Positions 54,590 through 62,935 of a stretch of DNA of 64,000 bases are shown piece by piece. The stretch is taken from contig NZ_BALU01000003.1 in assembly GCF_000615285.1 (NCBI RefSeq), forward strand, positions 62,001-126,000. The letters are read 5' to 3'. The position numbers were made by a program, and so were the translations under genes. A model generated the notes under the pieces. It was not told the DNA's origin, ran no database searches, and saw only the letters and a program-made list of their open reading frames with translations. How positions within the stretch are numbered: position 1 is the first letter of the stretch; the number at the start of each line of letters is the position of its first letter. The DNA is from Lactobacillus kitasatonis DSM 16761 = JCM 1039. Lineage in GTDB: Bacteria > Bacillota > Bacilli > Lactobacillales > Lactobacillaceae.

Positions 54590-54934
54590 TTACATATTAA
54601 AGATTAAGCCTACAGTAAATATAAATAAGATGAGCCATATCATAGCTAATGCAAATAAAACAGCAATATTAGCTGCTTTAGGCATTTTAGATCTTGCAGA
54701 TATGATTTTATAAAAAAACATCGCGGATACTGCACCAACTATAGTTGAAGCAATGTTATAAAAATACTCCACTTTAAATACAACTATCAATATATATGCC
54801 AGACAAATCACGCCCCATGCAATTCCTGCCCATTTTAAAGAAATTGCATGACCATACTTACCTAGAACAAATATCAAAAGAGCAATAGCAATTGCTTGTA
54901 CCCAAACAGGTAACAAGAGACCGTAGCTTTCCAT
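54590..54934 (-). CDS. Hypothetical four-helix membrane protein downstream of ABC exporter
   Basis: 114 residues from ATG 54934 with AGGAGGAG before it. Four hydrophobic stretches (about 6-24, 33-52, 58-76 and 88-112) and few charges. No family recognised. It is 20 bp after the ABC transporter gene on the same strand and closed by the 54546 terminator, so it is probably the last gene of that operon and may assist the exporter. Confidence 0.65.
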   Translation of the reverse strand: MESYGLLLPVWVQAIAIALLIFVLGKYGHAISLKWAGIAWGVICLAYILIVVFKVEYFYNIASTIVGAVSAMFFYKIISARSKMPKAANIAVLFALAMIWLILFIFTVGLIFNM

Positions 54935-54954
54935 ATGCTCCTCCTATTATTAAT

Positions 54955-56538
54955 TTATCCCTTTACCAAATGAATCTCGCGATCGAACATCTTGCGCATC
55001 CCTTCATTAAAGTTGTGTGCAATAAATACAATAGTTGCTTTGCTCTTAACTAGACGCTGCAAGATATCCATTGTCGCATTTTGATCAATTGCACTAGTAC
55101 CTTCATCAATCAAAATAATGTCACTATCATGTACCTTAGCTCTAGCTAAAACGATTTTTTGTCTTTGACCACCCGAGATATTCAGTTTATCCAAATCGAG
55201 TTCTTCGTTCAAACCATCTTTAAATTTAGCAATATCCGCATCAAAGTTAACTTCTTTAACAACCTGCTTAACTTTGCTATCAAGCTTATCATTAAACATA
55301 GTAATGTTGTCTTCAATTGTTGCCGGGAAGACTACTGGATTCTGAGGAATATAACCAATCTTACTTAAGTCAGGAATAATTTCCTTACCATTTTGATCCT
55401 TGTATACTACATTACCCTCACTTGGTTTTAGTTCTCCTAAGATCAATTTAAACAAAGTAGATTTACCGGCACCTGAATCACCAGTCAATAGGATTTTTTC
55501 ACCTTGATTAATTCTCAAGTCTGGAAAAGCTAATTTTTCTCCATTTGGGAACTGCAACTTAAGATCATGAGTTTCAATTGAAGCTGGTACAACACCTTGC
55601 TTTTCTTTTGATACTTCAACCTTACTTGCTGATTGGTCAACCTCATCAATCAACTTGGTTGTACCTTTCATTGCACCACGTCCAGATGTAACCATGTTAA
55701 TACCTTGATTAAGATAAAAACGGAAATTCCCTACAATCAACAAAGCACCAATAGTAATACTACCTTGCTTAACTAAGACACCAGCCAAAATGAACAGGAT
55801 TAATCCAAACAAAGCTGAAACAATTCCATTAACAGCTTCAAGCAATTTGATATAGCCTATTTGCTTCACGTTAGCATTTTCTAATTTCTTTGAAGCATTG
55901 GCAGTAACTGAAAACAACTTAGCTCCTGCCATAAATTGTCTAATTTGTTCTAGTCCTGATAGCCAATCATTCAATGTATCCAAATAAATTTGATTACTAT
56001 CAGAAATCATCTGATTTGCCTTTTGTAGTGACTTCTCTGTTAATTTGGGCAAAAGCAGTGAGACAGCTACCATTACGCAGATCACGATTAATAACTGCCA
56101 ACTTAACAGAATTAAATAGATTACTACACTGATAATCAAGACAGTACCATAAATTACGCTGAATAAGTTATTAAAGTAATTTTCATTGATTAGCGTTAAA
56201 TCATTAGTCAATCTATTCTGCATGTCTGCAACAGTGTGTTGTTTTTGATCATCATAATAATGCTTAACTATCTTGGCTCTGACTTGTTGGTTCAAATCCT
56301 GTTGTAAATAATTATCAAGATTCTGCACTATTGGCAATAAGAAATACAAAATAAGCATGATGATAAAACATACTATGGCTATTAAGATAAACTCATGCCA
56401 ATTTCTTGCCAAGATTACATTCGTTAAAGTTTGAGTTAAGTAAGTACTGAAAATAGCTATAGCAGGTACTACTATTGATCCCAAGACAAATAAAGCAAAT
56501 CTAAAGGGATGTATTTTAACAAACTGTTTTAAATTCAT
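54955..56538 (-). CDS. ABC exporter half-transporter (permease-ATPase fusion)
   Basis: 527 residues from ATG 56538, which overlaps the preceding transporter stop by 4 bp. The first ~300 residues are a type I exporter membrane domain with six helices; the ATPase has Walker A LLTGDSGAGKSTLF, Q-loop YIPQNPVVFPATI, signature LNISGGQRQKIVLARA, Walker B IILIDEGTSAID and the switch His in FIAHNF. It would form a heterodimer with the upstream protein and export a peptide, drug or lipid. Both signatures look canonical. Partner is frameshifted. Confidence 0.9.
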   Translation of the reverse strand: MNLKQFVKIHPFRFALFVLGSIVVPAIAIFSTYLTQTLTNVILARNWHEFILIAIVCFIIMLILYFLLPIVQNLDNYLQQDLNQQVRAKIVKHYYDDQKQHTVADMQNRLTNDLTLINENYFNNLFSVIYGTVLIISVVIYLILLSWQLLIVICVMVAVSLLLPKLTEKSLQKANQMISDSNQIYLDTLNDWLSGLEQIRQFMAGAKLFSVTANASKKLENANVKQIGYIKLLEAVNGIVSALFGLILFILAGVLVKQGSITIGALLIVGNFRFYLNQGINMVTSGRGAMKGTTKLIDEVDQSASKVEVSKEKQGVVPASIETHDLKLQFPNGEKLAFPDLRINQGEKILLTGDSGAGKSTLFKLILGELKPSEGNVVYKDQNGKEIIPDLSKIGYIPQNPVVFPATIEDNITMFNDKLDSKVKQVVKEVNFDADIAKFKDGLNEELDLDKLNISGGQRQKIVLARAKVHDSDIILIDEGTSAIDQNATMDILQRLVKSKATIVFIAHNFNEGMRKMFDREIHLVKG

Positions 56539-58129
56539 TTTTCTGTCCCTTCTTTCTTACTCTTTAATTGAATTATTTGATCGAATTTTGCCTGGAGTTC
56601 TGGAGTGAAGTTATGTGCAATTAACAAGATTGTTTGATCCGTTTGAAGTAGTTGGTCGATAATCCTTTCCGTAGCAGTTTGATCAATGGCACTAGTTACC
56701 TCATCCATTAAAACAAAAGGCTGCTCATAAATTTCACTTCTAGCTAAAACCACTTTCTGTCTTTGACCGCCTGATAGATTTTCCTTCTTTAAATCTACCT
56801 CAGTATCAATACCTGCTGGCATTTTAGCTAAGTCGGGTTGTAATTGAACAGCCTGTGTAATTTCGTTTAATTTATTAGTCAACTTATCATTAAACATCAC
56901 GATATTATCTTTAATACTTGCGGGAAAGACAATTGGATCTTGAGGTAAATAACCTACTTTTGCTTTGTCTAAAGAAAGGGCTTGTCCGTTCTTATCAAAG
57001 AAAGCAACTTGACCAGCTTCAGGCTTAAGCTTGCCTAATAAAATCTTGAATAAAGTAGATTTACCAGTACCTGAATCACCAACTAACAGAACTTTTTGCC
57101 CCTTCTTGATTGTGAAATCAGGATAGGAGATGTCTTCTCCCTCTTTATACTTAGCCTTTAATCCAGATACAGTAACACTATATGCGTCCGTTTTGTTTAA
57201 ATCGGTATTTGCCATCTTTTTACGTAACTCAGCGGTTTGTTCACGTAATTTCTTAGTTGATTTAACTTTAGTCAGTGCATTTGTAATATCCCAGATAGCT
57301 GAAAAGATAGTAAAAGCAAAGCTGCTGGCAACGGCGAAATCACCAAATGAAATAATATGCATCAAGAACAGTACACCAGCTACAACGGACATCCCTATTT
57401 GAGATAAAGCGTTACCCAAACCATTGATAATCTCAGAAATTGCTTGATATTTATAATTTTGCTTATTTGCCTTAACATAATCACCACTAGCTTCTGCATC
57501 TGTCTGGCCAATCTGCCATAAGCAGTATAACGACGCAATTCTTGCAGGCCACCTAGCCAATGCTCGATAGCATTCAGCAATTTGCTTTGTTCTTGGTTTA
57601 CTTTATCCATCGCCATAGAGGTTCTTTTCTCCATTATCTTAGGCAAGGACAAAGTAATTACAGCTAAGATAGCTGTAGTTACAATCAAGATCCAATTCAT
57701 GCTTATCAGCAATACAATCGCAATGGTGATGTTTAGTATACCGCTCAGCACAGTGACCCAAGTAGCTGCATAATTTGTCGTAAGCAACTTAAGATTCCCA
57801 GTTAGTTCATTCTGCATATCAGTCAATTTTGCATCCCCACTACCGTAGTAATGATGCATAATATCTTGCCTAATCATATGCAGATAATCTTGCGTTTGTC
57901 TGGTAAAAACTACGGTTGCAATTGGCAAAAGCAAAGCGGCAATAATTTCTAAGACCGCCTGAATAACTTGCCAATAAATAAACGTATTTAATTTTCCAGC
58001 AGTAATTCCGTTTAGAACATATTTAAGAAAGTAATGCGAAAAACTACAAGAAAAAGCATATAGCACGTACAAAACAATAATCAAAATTGAACGTGGAATA
58101 TTGCTTTTAAAAAGCTCTTTTATTGTCAT
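56535..58129 (-). pseudogene. Partner ABC exporter half-transporter, frameshifted
   Basis: I start at ATG 58129 (MTIKELFKSNIPRSILIIVL). The membrane domain runs to GRLARQ, where the frame is lost at about 57500-57515; the other frame resumes QTDAEASGDYVKANKQN and continues through the ATPase (Walker A LLVGDSGTGKSTLF, signature LSGGQRQKVVLAR, Walker B FVLMDEVTSAID, switch IAHNF) to 56535. A single one-base change splits an otherwise complete ~530-residue protein, so it is either newly broken or mis-sequenced. A real loss would leave the second half-transporter without its heterodimer partner. Confidence 0.85.
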
Positions 58130-58252
58130 AGGCTTTTCCTCCAAGATCCTTTTAAATTGTTTATAAATTTATTTATATTTTAATATTGCCCCCCTATTTT
58201 TAATTTACAACCTATTTTTACTATGTGGTCATTTTTTCTAACTAAGATGCAA

Positions 58253-58282
58253 TTGTTTGATACTAAAGCTATGTGCTATAAT
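58253..58282 (+). promoter_or_regulatory. Promoter of the MFS leader
   Basis: TTGTTT at 58253 and TATAAT at 58277 with an 18-bp spacer; TG at one base before TATAAT gives an extended -10 (TGCTATAAT). The transcript would begin about 30 nt before the first leader hairpin. Confidence 0.6.
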
Positions 58283-58311
58283 GTGATCAACTTTTAAACA
58301 GGAGATGTATT

Positions 58312-58420
58312 CTAAGTGTTTCTTCATAAAAACTTAGGTCTAAGCTTGCGGTTAAACTACTTCCTTTTAACCGTTAAGCGCTACTTACAGCTCGACCCCA
58401 AATCTGAAAGTTTGGGGTTT
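58312..58420 (+). promoter_or_regulatory. Structured leader with a terminator: putative attenuator or riboswitch
   Basis: Three consecutive hairpins are seen: CTAAGTGTTT/AAAAACTTAG (58312-58337), CGGTTAAA/TTTAACCG (58349-58373), and ACCCCAAA/TTTGGGGTT (58395-58419), the last followed by TTTGTT as a possible terminator. AGGAG at about 58300 followed by GTG 58316 opens a 39-codon frame (VFLHKNLGLSLRLNYF on) that runs through all three hairpins, so translation-dependent attenuation is possible. I recognise no named riboswitch class. The MFS gene starts 83 nt after the third hairpin. Confidence 0.55.
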
Positions 58421-58502
58421 GTTAACTACAATTAAATAGATAACTTTTCCCTGACTTTCAGAAATACTTGTTTTGTCACAGTATTAAATAAGGAACGGGA
58501 AA

Positions 58503-59870
58503 ATGTTTAAAGATATTAATAAAAACAAGAAGCAAAATGTCAAGGTACTATTAATTGGACGGATCGCTACCAATATTGCAGACTCGTTGTTTTACATAAC
58601 CATTCTGTGGTACTTTAAGACTACTTTTCATTCACCAATGATTCTATCGTTAGTCTTCATTGTAGATTCAGCTATTGATATGTGTGCATTCATATTTGGG
58701 CCGTTGATTGATAGAATCTACATCAAGAATCTGCTCAAATACGTCACCATTGGACAAACTATCTTAAGCGTATTTGCTACAATATTGTTCTATCTTACTA
58801 AGTGGAAACAATTAGCACTTATTTTATTGTTGCTAACGTATGTATTGTCTACTATTGGATCAACACTAATTTACCCAGCCGAAGAAAAGATCTTACCAGT
58901 TATAGTCAGCAAAGATGAATTAACTAAAGTTAATAGCTTATTCCAGTTAGCTTACCGTATCCTAGATTTATTTCTTGATGCGTTAGCAACATTAATAGTA
59001 ACTTTCTTCTCATTAAGTAAAGCAATGATCATTAGCGCGTTTATTTTTGCTATTGCGCTATGTTTCTATGCAAAATTGTATCTACCAAAGAATTTAATAG
59101 TCTACGAAAAAGATAATGATTACTTCACTGGTAAATATTTACACGATTTGCTTAAAGGCTGGCAAGTATTGAAGAATGAAGGCCAAATTCTGCTTTTAAT
59201 TATTCCTCTTGCAGTAACAAATTTGTTTTATGGTATTGCCTCTGTGGGAATGCCATATTTTACCAGTCAATATCTAACTAAATCAGCAATTAGTTACGGC
59301 GGACTAGAACTCTTTTCTTCTATTGGTGGCTTATTAGGCAGTTTAATCATTAGCAAGATTGGTATATTAAACAAGATCGGTATATTAAAACAGAAATTAG
59401 AACGCATAGTTGTCATTTGTTTAGGTTTGGCCGGTATTTCTGTAATTTTAGAAACGATGATTGCTAATAGCATCCCTATGCTAATACTTGTTTTCGTACT
59501 CAGCAGTGCCTTCTGGATTAGCATCATGAACATAAACTTTGAGGTACTAATCCAAGAAAGTTTTAACCCACACATACTTGGCAGAATTGAAACGATCAAT
59601 AGCAGCATTATCAACTGCATGATTCCTATTGGTTCATTTTTAGGCGGAATTATCGTGCAGCGAGTTAGCGCAAGCTTCGCTATTTCTTTACAAGGCATTG
59701 CAGAAGTTATTACAGCAGTGTTTTACTTGCTTGTTTTTAATAATAAAAAGAACAATTACTGTCGTATCAAACAGCAATTGTTCTTTTTTTATTCCTATTT
59801 TTGCAGGGATCTGCATCCCTTTTGTATCAAAATTATTTCAAATATTTCTGTAGCATTACTAGTCTATTAA
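58503..59870 (+). CDS. MFS exporter with frameshifted C-terminal tail
   Basis: ATG 58503 after AAGGAACGGG. The 455-residue frame has about twelve hydrophobic segments and MFS features (FGPLIDRIYIKNLLKYVTIG is a motif A-like loop; similar to MefA/drug-efflux antiporters with YPAEEKILPVIV). The last ~45 residues are translated through a terminator hairpin at 59746. In another frame TAATAATAA stands at 59738-59746, right after the natural end, so one T missing from the T5 run at 59734-59738 has probably removed the stop. Natural length would be ~412. Efflux substrate unknown; the leader suggests induction by a translation-active drug. Confidence 0.8.
   Translation: MFKDINKNKKQNVKVLLIGRIATNIADSLFYITILWYFKTTFHSPMILSLVFIVDSAIDMCAFIFGPLIDRIYIKNLLKYVTIGQTILSVFATILFYLTKWKQLALILLLLTYVLSTIGSTLIYPAEEKILPVIVSKDELTKVNSLFQLAYRILDLFLDALATLIVTFFSLSKAMIISAFIFAIALCFYAKLYLPKNLIVYEKDNDYFTGKYLHDLLKGWQVLKNEGQILLLIIPLAVTNLFYGIASVGMPYFTSQYLTKSAISYGGLELFSSIGGLLGSLIISKIGILNKIGILKQKLERIVVICLGLAGISVILETMIANSIPMLILVFVLSSAFWISIMNINFEVLIQESFNPHILGRIETINSSIINCMIPIGSFLGGIIVQRVSASFAISLQGIAEVITAVFYLLVFNNKKNNYCRIKQQLFFFYSYFCRDLHPFCIKIISNISVALLVY
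59746..59788 (+). terminator. Terminator embedded in the extended MFS frame
   Basis: AAAAGAACAATTACTG and CAGCAATTGTTCTTTT arms then T-run. Its place inside the open frame supports loss of the original MFS stop. Confidence 0.85.
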
Positions 59871-59997
59871 CAATCAATCACGCCTATTGCCAGTTGGTCT
59901 CTACCAATGTAAGCTATAATATATGGAATTTAAACATAATACGTGAGAGATAAAAGATATAGATCGTTAACTCTCCACCAATCTGGAGGAATTAATT

Positions 59998-61149
59998 TTG
60001 GTAAAAAAGAAAACAATTGTTAAATTAGCATGTGCAACTATGTTACTTAACTCAGGAATGGCTCTCTTCCCTCATCTGGCTCCTGCTACATCCACTGTTC
60101 AAGCTTCATCAACTTCTGTTGCTGCTAAGGCATTAGGAATTGACGTTGCCAGTTATCAAAGTGCCGACTTAACTGCTCATGCTAAAGCTGGTTCTCAATT
60201 CGCTGTTGTTAAAGTAAGTGAAGGTACTGGCTATCGTAACCCTAAAGGTGCTAGTCAAATCAAGTCAGCAATTGCTAACGACATGATGCCAATGGGTTAC
60301 CACTTTGCGACCTTTAGTTCTAATGCATCCCTGGCCAAGAAAGAAGCTCAATACGCAATTTCTTCTGCTAAGGCATTAGGCTTGCCTAAAGGCTCATACC
60401 TTGCTTGTGACTACGAAACTGGTCAAGGGAATATCATTACTAATGGTAAAAGCGTCACTGCTAAAGCAATCCTTGCCTTCATGGATGAAATCAAGGCCGC
60501 TGGTTATCAACCACTTCTTTACGCTAGTTCATCAGTTTTACAAAACAACATTAATACCCCATCTATCGTAAAGAAATATCCTAACTCATTATGGGTTGCG
60601 GCATATGCTATCTCAGGTCGTGTAGATAAGCCTAACTTTAAGTACTTCCCTTCAATGGATGGTGTCGCAATTTGGCAATACACAGACAACTGGAAAGGCA
60701 TGTCAACTGATGGTAACGTAGCTATCTTGCCACTATCCATCTCTGGCGCTGCTGTTTCTCAGGCACCAACAAATCCTAACACTAAACATACAGGCACTGT
60801 AATGTACAAAGCCTACGTTTACAAACAAAACGGAGAACGTACTGGTGATAGTTACAAAGCCTACAGCTCTATCACTTATTATGGTGGTAAAACTAAGCTC
60901 AAGAATGGTAAAAGCGCAATCAGAGTTGGCGAAAACAGATATGTTTTAGCAAGCAACGTTTTAGGTAACTCACGTACCTTTAAGCAAGACGCTGAAGTTT
61001 ACCAAGGAGACGGTAGTTTAAACAGTAGCTGGAAGACTTACAAGAAAGGTTCCCCAGTTAAGACATACGGCCCTAAGCATTCTATTAACGGTGAAGACTA
61101 CTACAGAGTTGGTAAAGACGCTTACGTTAAGTCTGAAGTGTTCAAATAA
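59998..61149 (+). CDS. Secreted GH25 lysozyme with SLAP wall-binding domains
   Basis: The start is TTG 59998, after GGAGG. The 383-residue protein has a signal peptide to about residue 36. The GH25 domain (about 45-245) shows LGIDVASYQ (Asp49), ACDYETG (Asp138 and Glu140), FATFSSNASL and VAIWQYTDNW, giving a full catalytic set. Two SLAP modules follow (~265-320 and ~325-383, ITYYGGKTKLKNGKSAIRV and SINGEDYYRVGKDAYVKS). It should hydrolyse the glycan strands of the cell's own peptidoglycan while bound to the envelope. A promoter-like TATAAT at 59913 and a very strong terminator frame it. Intact. Confidence 0.93.
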   Translation: MVKKKTIVKLACATMLLNSGMALFPHLAPATSTVQASSTSVAAKALGIDVASYQSADLTAHAKAGSQFAVVKVSEGTGYRNPKGASQIKSAIANDMMPMGYHFATFSSNASLAKKEAQYAISSAKALGLPKGSYLACDYETGQGNIITNGKSVTAKAILAFMDEIKAAGYQPLLYASSSVLQNNINTPSIVKKYPNSLWVAAYAISGRVDKPNFKYFPSMDGVAIWQYTDNWKGMSTDGNVAILPLSISGAAVSQAPTNPNTKHTGTVMYKAYVYKQNGERTGDSYKAYSSITYYGGKTKLKNGKSAIRVGENRYVLASNVLGNSRTFKQDAEVYQGDGSLNSSWKTYKKGSPVKTYGPKHSINGEDYYRVGKDAYVKSEVFK

Positions 61150-61156
61150 TAAATAC

Positions 61157-61198
61157 GCCAAAAATAAACTAGGAATATAAACCTAGTTTATTTTTGGC
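61157..61198 (+). terminator. Strong terminator after the lysozyme gene
   Basis: Two perfect 17-base arms (GCCAAAAATAAACTAGG and its complement) around AATATAAA. Confidence 0.9.
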
Positions 61199-61262
61199 AT
61201 CTTTTATTAATGATAAAATTATAGTATCAAAAGTATTGTGTTTTAGAATTTGGAGAAGAATT

Positions 61263-61871
61263 ATGAAATTAAGGAAAAAGCTAGGTATGATATTCGGTAT
61301 AGGAATATTGTCCTTAACCCTATCTTCCTGCAGCAATATTACCAACTGGGAATTATCGATGCGTTCAAAGATTGGTGCTTTACCTCTTACAGTGTCAACT
61401 TATGATTCAAATGGGCAAAAGATCGATCAAATTAAAGCCAGATCAGTAAATATTCATACTGATAAGAAAATGTCGCAAAAAGATGATAAGGGTAAGGAAG
61501 ATTCTAGCGTTATTGATGTTGACTACGGTCATAACAGAATGATCCATGTAGGTTCTACTTTAATCGCATATGAAGGCCTTAAGAACTATCAAGATGCATT
61601 TAGCAAGCACACTAATATTAACGATCAAAATCATGCTGTACCAATCTTGAATACCATGTATCAAAACTTTAAGAATGATTGGTCAGGAGATTCTAAGGTT
61701 GTTATGATTAGAAGTCAGTTAGGGATGCCTGTTGCAGTCTTCGCCGGTAAAAAAGTATCAATTCATAAGAGTGATATGAAGAAATCAACTCAGTTTGTAA
61801 TCGATGGACATCGTTTATTCGTCTACCGTGCTGACTATACCGTTTACCCTGTTGCAAGCCTTAAGAAGTAA
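61263..61871 (+). CDS. DUF5052-type lipoprotein
   Basis: I start at ATG 61263 (MKLRKKLGMIFGIGILSL), which follows GGAGAAG; the longer open frame from 61194 lies in the preceding terminator. 202 residues. The N-terminus is a lipoprotein signal with lipobox LSSC (Cys near residue 22), so it is anchored on the outer face of the membrane. The rest (GALPLTVSTYDSNGQKIDQI, VVMIRSQLGMPVAVFAGKK) matches Lactobacillus DUF5052 proteins of unknown role. Intact; it ends in a bidirectional terminator. Confidence 0.82.
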   Translation: MKLRKKLGMIFGIGILSLTLSSCSNITNWELSMRSKIGALPLTVSTYDSNGQKIDQIKARSVNIHTDKKMSQKDDKGKEDSSVIDVDYGHNRMIHVGSTLIAYEGLKNYQDAFSKHTNINDQNHAVPILNTMYQNFKNDWSGDSKVVMIRSQLGMPVAVFAGKKVSIHKSDMKKSTQFVIDGHRLFVYRADYTVYPVASLKK

Positions 61872-61895
61872 AAGCTTTACATAATTAAAAATATA

Positions 61896-61932
61896 AAAAC
61901 CATGTAATGTATTTAGCATTACATGGTTTTTC
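61896..61932. terminator. Bidirectional terminator between the lipoprotein and kinase-like genes
   Basis: AAAACCATGTAATG and CATTACATGGTTTT arms, A/T runs outside both arms. Confidence 0.85.
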
Positions 61933-61934
61933 AT

Positions 61935-62423
61935 TTATATGCTTTCTAGAAATTGATTAGCCTCATGTCGTTCTTTAAAATGATAAAGTTTAATATGGGG
62001 ATGCTGCGATAAAGCCATTATAATCTTAGGCTTTTGCTTGACAGGAAAAGCACGGATGTAATCCATGAATTCAGGATCTTCTTTTTCTTCTATCCACGGC
62101 ATATCTGGTCTTTGCATCCCTCGACGACTTCTTACACCATCTAAGCATGTCTGCACATCATAATCTAAAAAGAAAACTGTATCACAACGATTAAGTCGTT
62201 TATCAAATAAGTAATTACTATAATTACCATCCATAATCCATTTGGGCTTTGATAATGCCTTTTCTATCTTTTGAGTAAACTCTTCTGGTGAAACGGTAGT
62301 CTTATCTGCCTTCCAAAACAATCTATCTAGATAGACAATAGGTAAGTTTATCTTTTGTTGCAGCTTACGTGTGAATGTACTTTTTCCTGCTCCTGGTGAG
62401 CCTATAACCATAATTCTTTTCAT
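61935..62423 (-). CDS. P-loop NTPase, FlaR/topology-modulation type (adenylate kinase-like)
   Basis: I start at ATG 62423 (MKRIMVIGSPGAGKSTFTRK); an upstream in-frame start lies inside the terminator of the next gene and is therefore unlikely. 162 residues with Walker A GSPGAGKST (~8-16), LPIVYLDRLFWKADK and WIMDGNYSNYL, both characteristic of the 'DNA topology modulation protein' FlaR-like subgroup, and a LID-like CLDGVRSRRGMQRPDMPW. The biochemical role is unproven; probably a small-molecule kinase. Intact. Confidence 0.82.
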   Translation of the reverse strand: MKRIMVIGSPGAGKSTFTRKLQQKINLPIVYLDRLFWKADKTTVSPEEFTQKIEKALSKPKWIMDGNYSNYLFDKRLNRCDTVFFLDYDVQTCLDGVRSRRGMQRPDMPWIEEKEDPEFMDYIRAFPVKQKPKIIMALSQHPHIKLYHFKERHEANQFLESI

Positions 62424-62440
62424 TTTATTTACCGATAAAA

Positions 62441-62472
62441 AAGAAAGAGAGAAATCCATACTCTCTCTTTCC
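62441..62472 (-). terminator. Terminator of the minus-strand gene at 62480
   Basis: AAGAAAGAGAG and CTCTCTCTTTC arms; a T-run follows on the minus strand. It fixes the start of the kinase-like gene as downstream of it. Confidence 0.8.
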
Positions 62473-62479
62473 ATTAAAG

Positions 62480-62935
62480 CTACTCATTAATTAAAGCGTT
62501 GAATGAATCGTTAGTTTCTACAATGTCACCCATTAATTGGTTAACCCAATTATTAAGTTTATCGTTATCATAGTTTTCAAGGCCGCCTTCAGTATCACCG
62601 ATATCAGCAATACCATTGTTAAAGTCGACCATTTCTGTAATTAACTTTTCTGCAAAAGCTTTAGTTGAACCTGCAAAATTATTTGCAAAGTTGTTAACAT
62701 CGCCATAAGCATCAGTGATATCACTAAAAGCCTCAACAGTCTTACCAAATATATCACTCAAATTATTAATATCTTCTTGAGTTGGAACTGTTAATTCTTC
62801 ATCCTCATTATTAAGTTGTTCGTCCAAACGCACACCAATATCGTTTAAAACTAAGTGTCCATCATATAGACGATTTAGCAACTTAATACCACTAGGATTT
62901 CTTGCTTGAAAGTTTACTTCAATTTCTTCTGTCAT
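62480..62935 (-). CDS. Hypothetical acidic cytoplasmic protein
   Basis: I use ATG 62935 (MTEEIEVNFQARNPSGIKLL), a few bases after GTGAGATG; the frame is open 13 codons further but lacks support. 151 residues, strongly acidic, mostly helical, Asn/Asp-rich (AYGDVNNFANNFAGSTKAF), no signal or membrane segment. I do not recognise the family. It could be a nucleic-acid mimic or structural protein, but that is guesswork. Confidence 0.6.
   Translation of the reverse strand: MTEEIEVNFQARNPSGIKLLNRLYDGHLVLNDIGVRLDEQLNNEDEELTVPTQEDINNLSDIFGKTVEAFSDITDAYGDVNNFANNFAGSTKAFAEKLITEMVDFNNGIADIGDTEGGLENYDNDKLNNWVNQLMGDIVETNDSFNALINE

Larger units (their letters stand above)
769..62120. repeat. Over-represented, orientation-biased octamer GGGATGCA (13 copies)
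   Basis: Copies on the plus strand start at 2453, 16240, 22804, 35503, 40810, 43340 and 44241. Minus-strand copies (TGCATCCC) start at 769, 17964, 54223, 59812, 60324 and 62113. Left of the dif-like site seven of nine are plus; to its right all four are minus. They fall in different reading frames and unrelated genes, so coding bias of one family does not explain them. Counting was by eye and could have missed copies. Confidence 0.6.

Noticed and set aside
60519-60740. Antisense frame inside the GH25 lysozyme gene
   Set aside because: Explained by codon usage of the real gene; the plus-strand product has all catalytic residues.
61194-61262. Longer N-terminus for the DUF5052 lipoprotein
   Set aside because: It would place the start in the lysozyme terminator and bury the lipoprotein signal; ATG 61263 has its own ribosome site.
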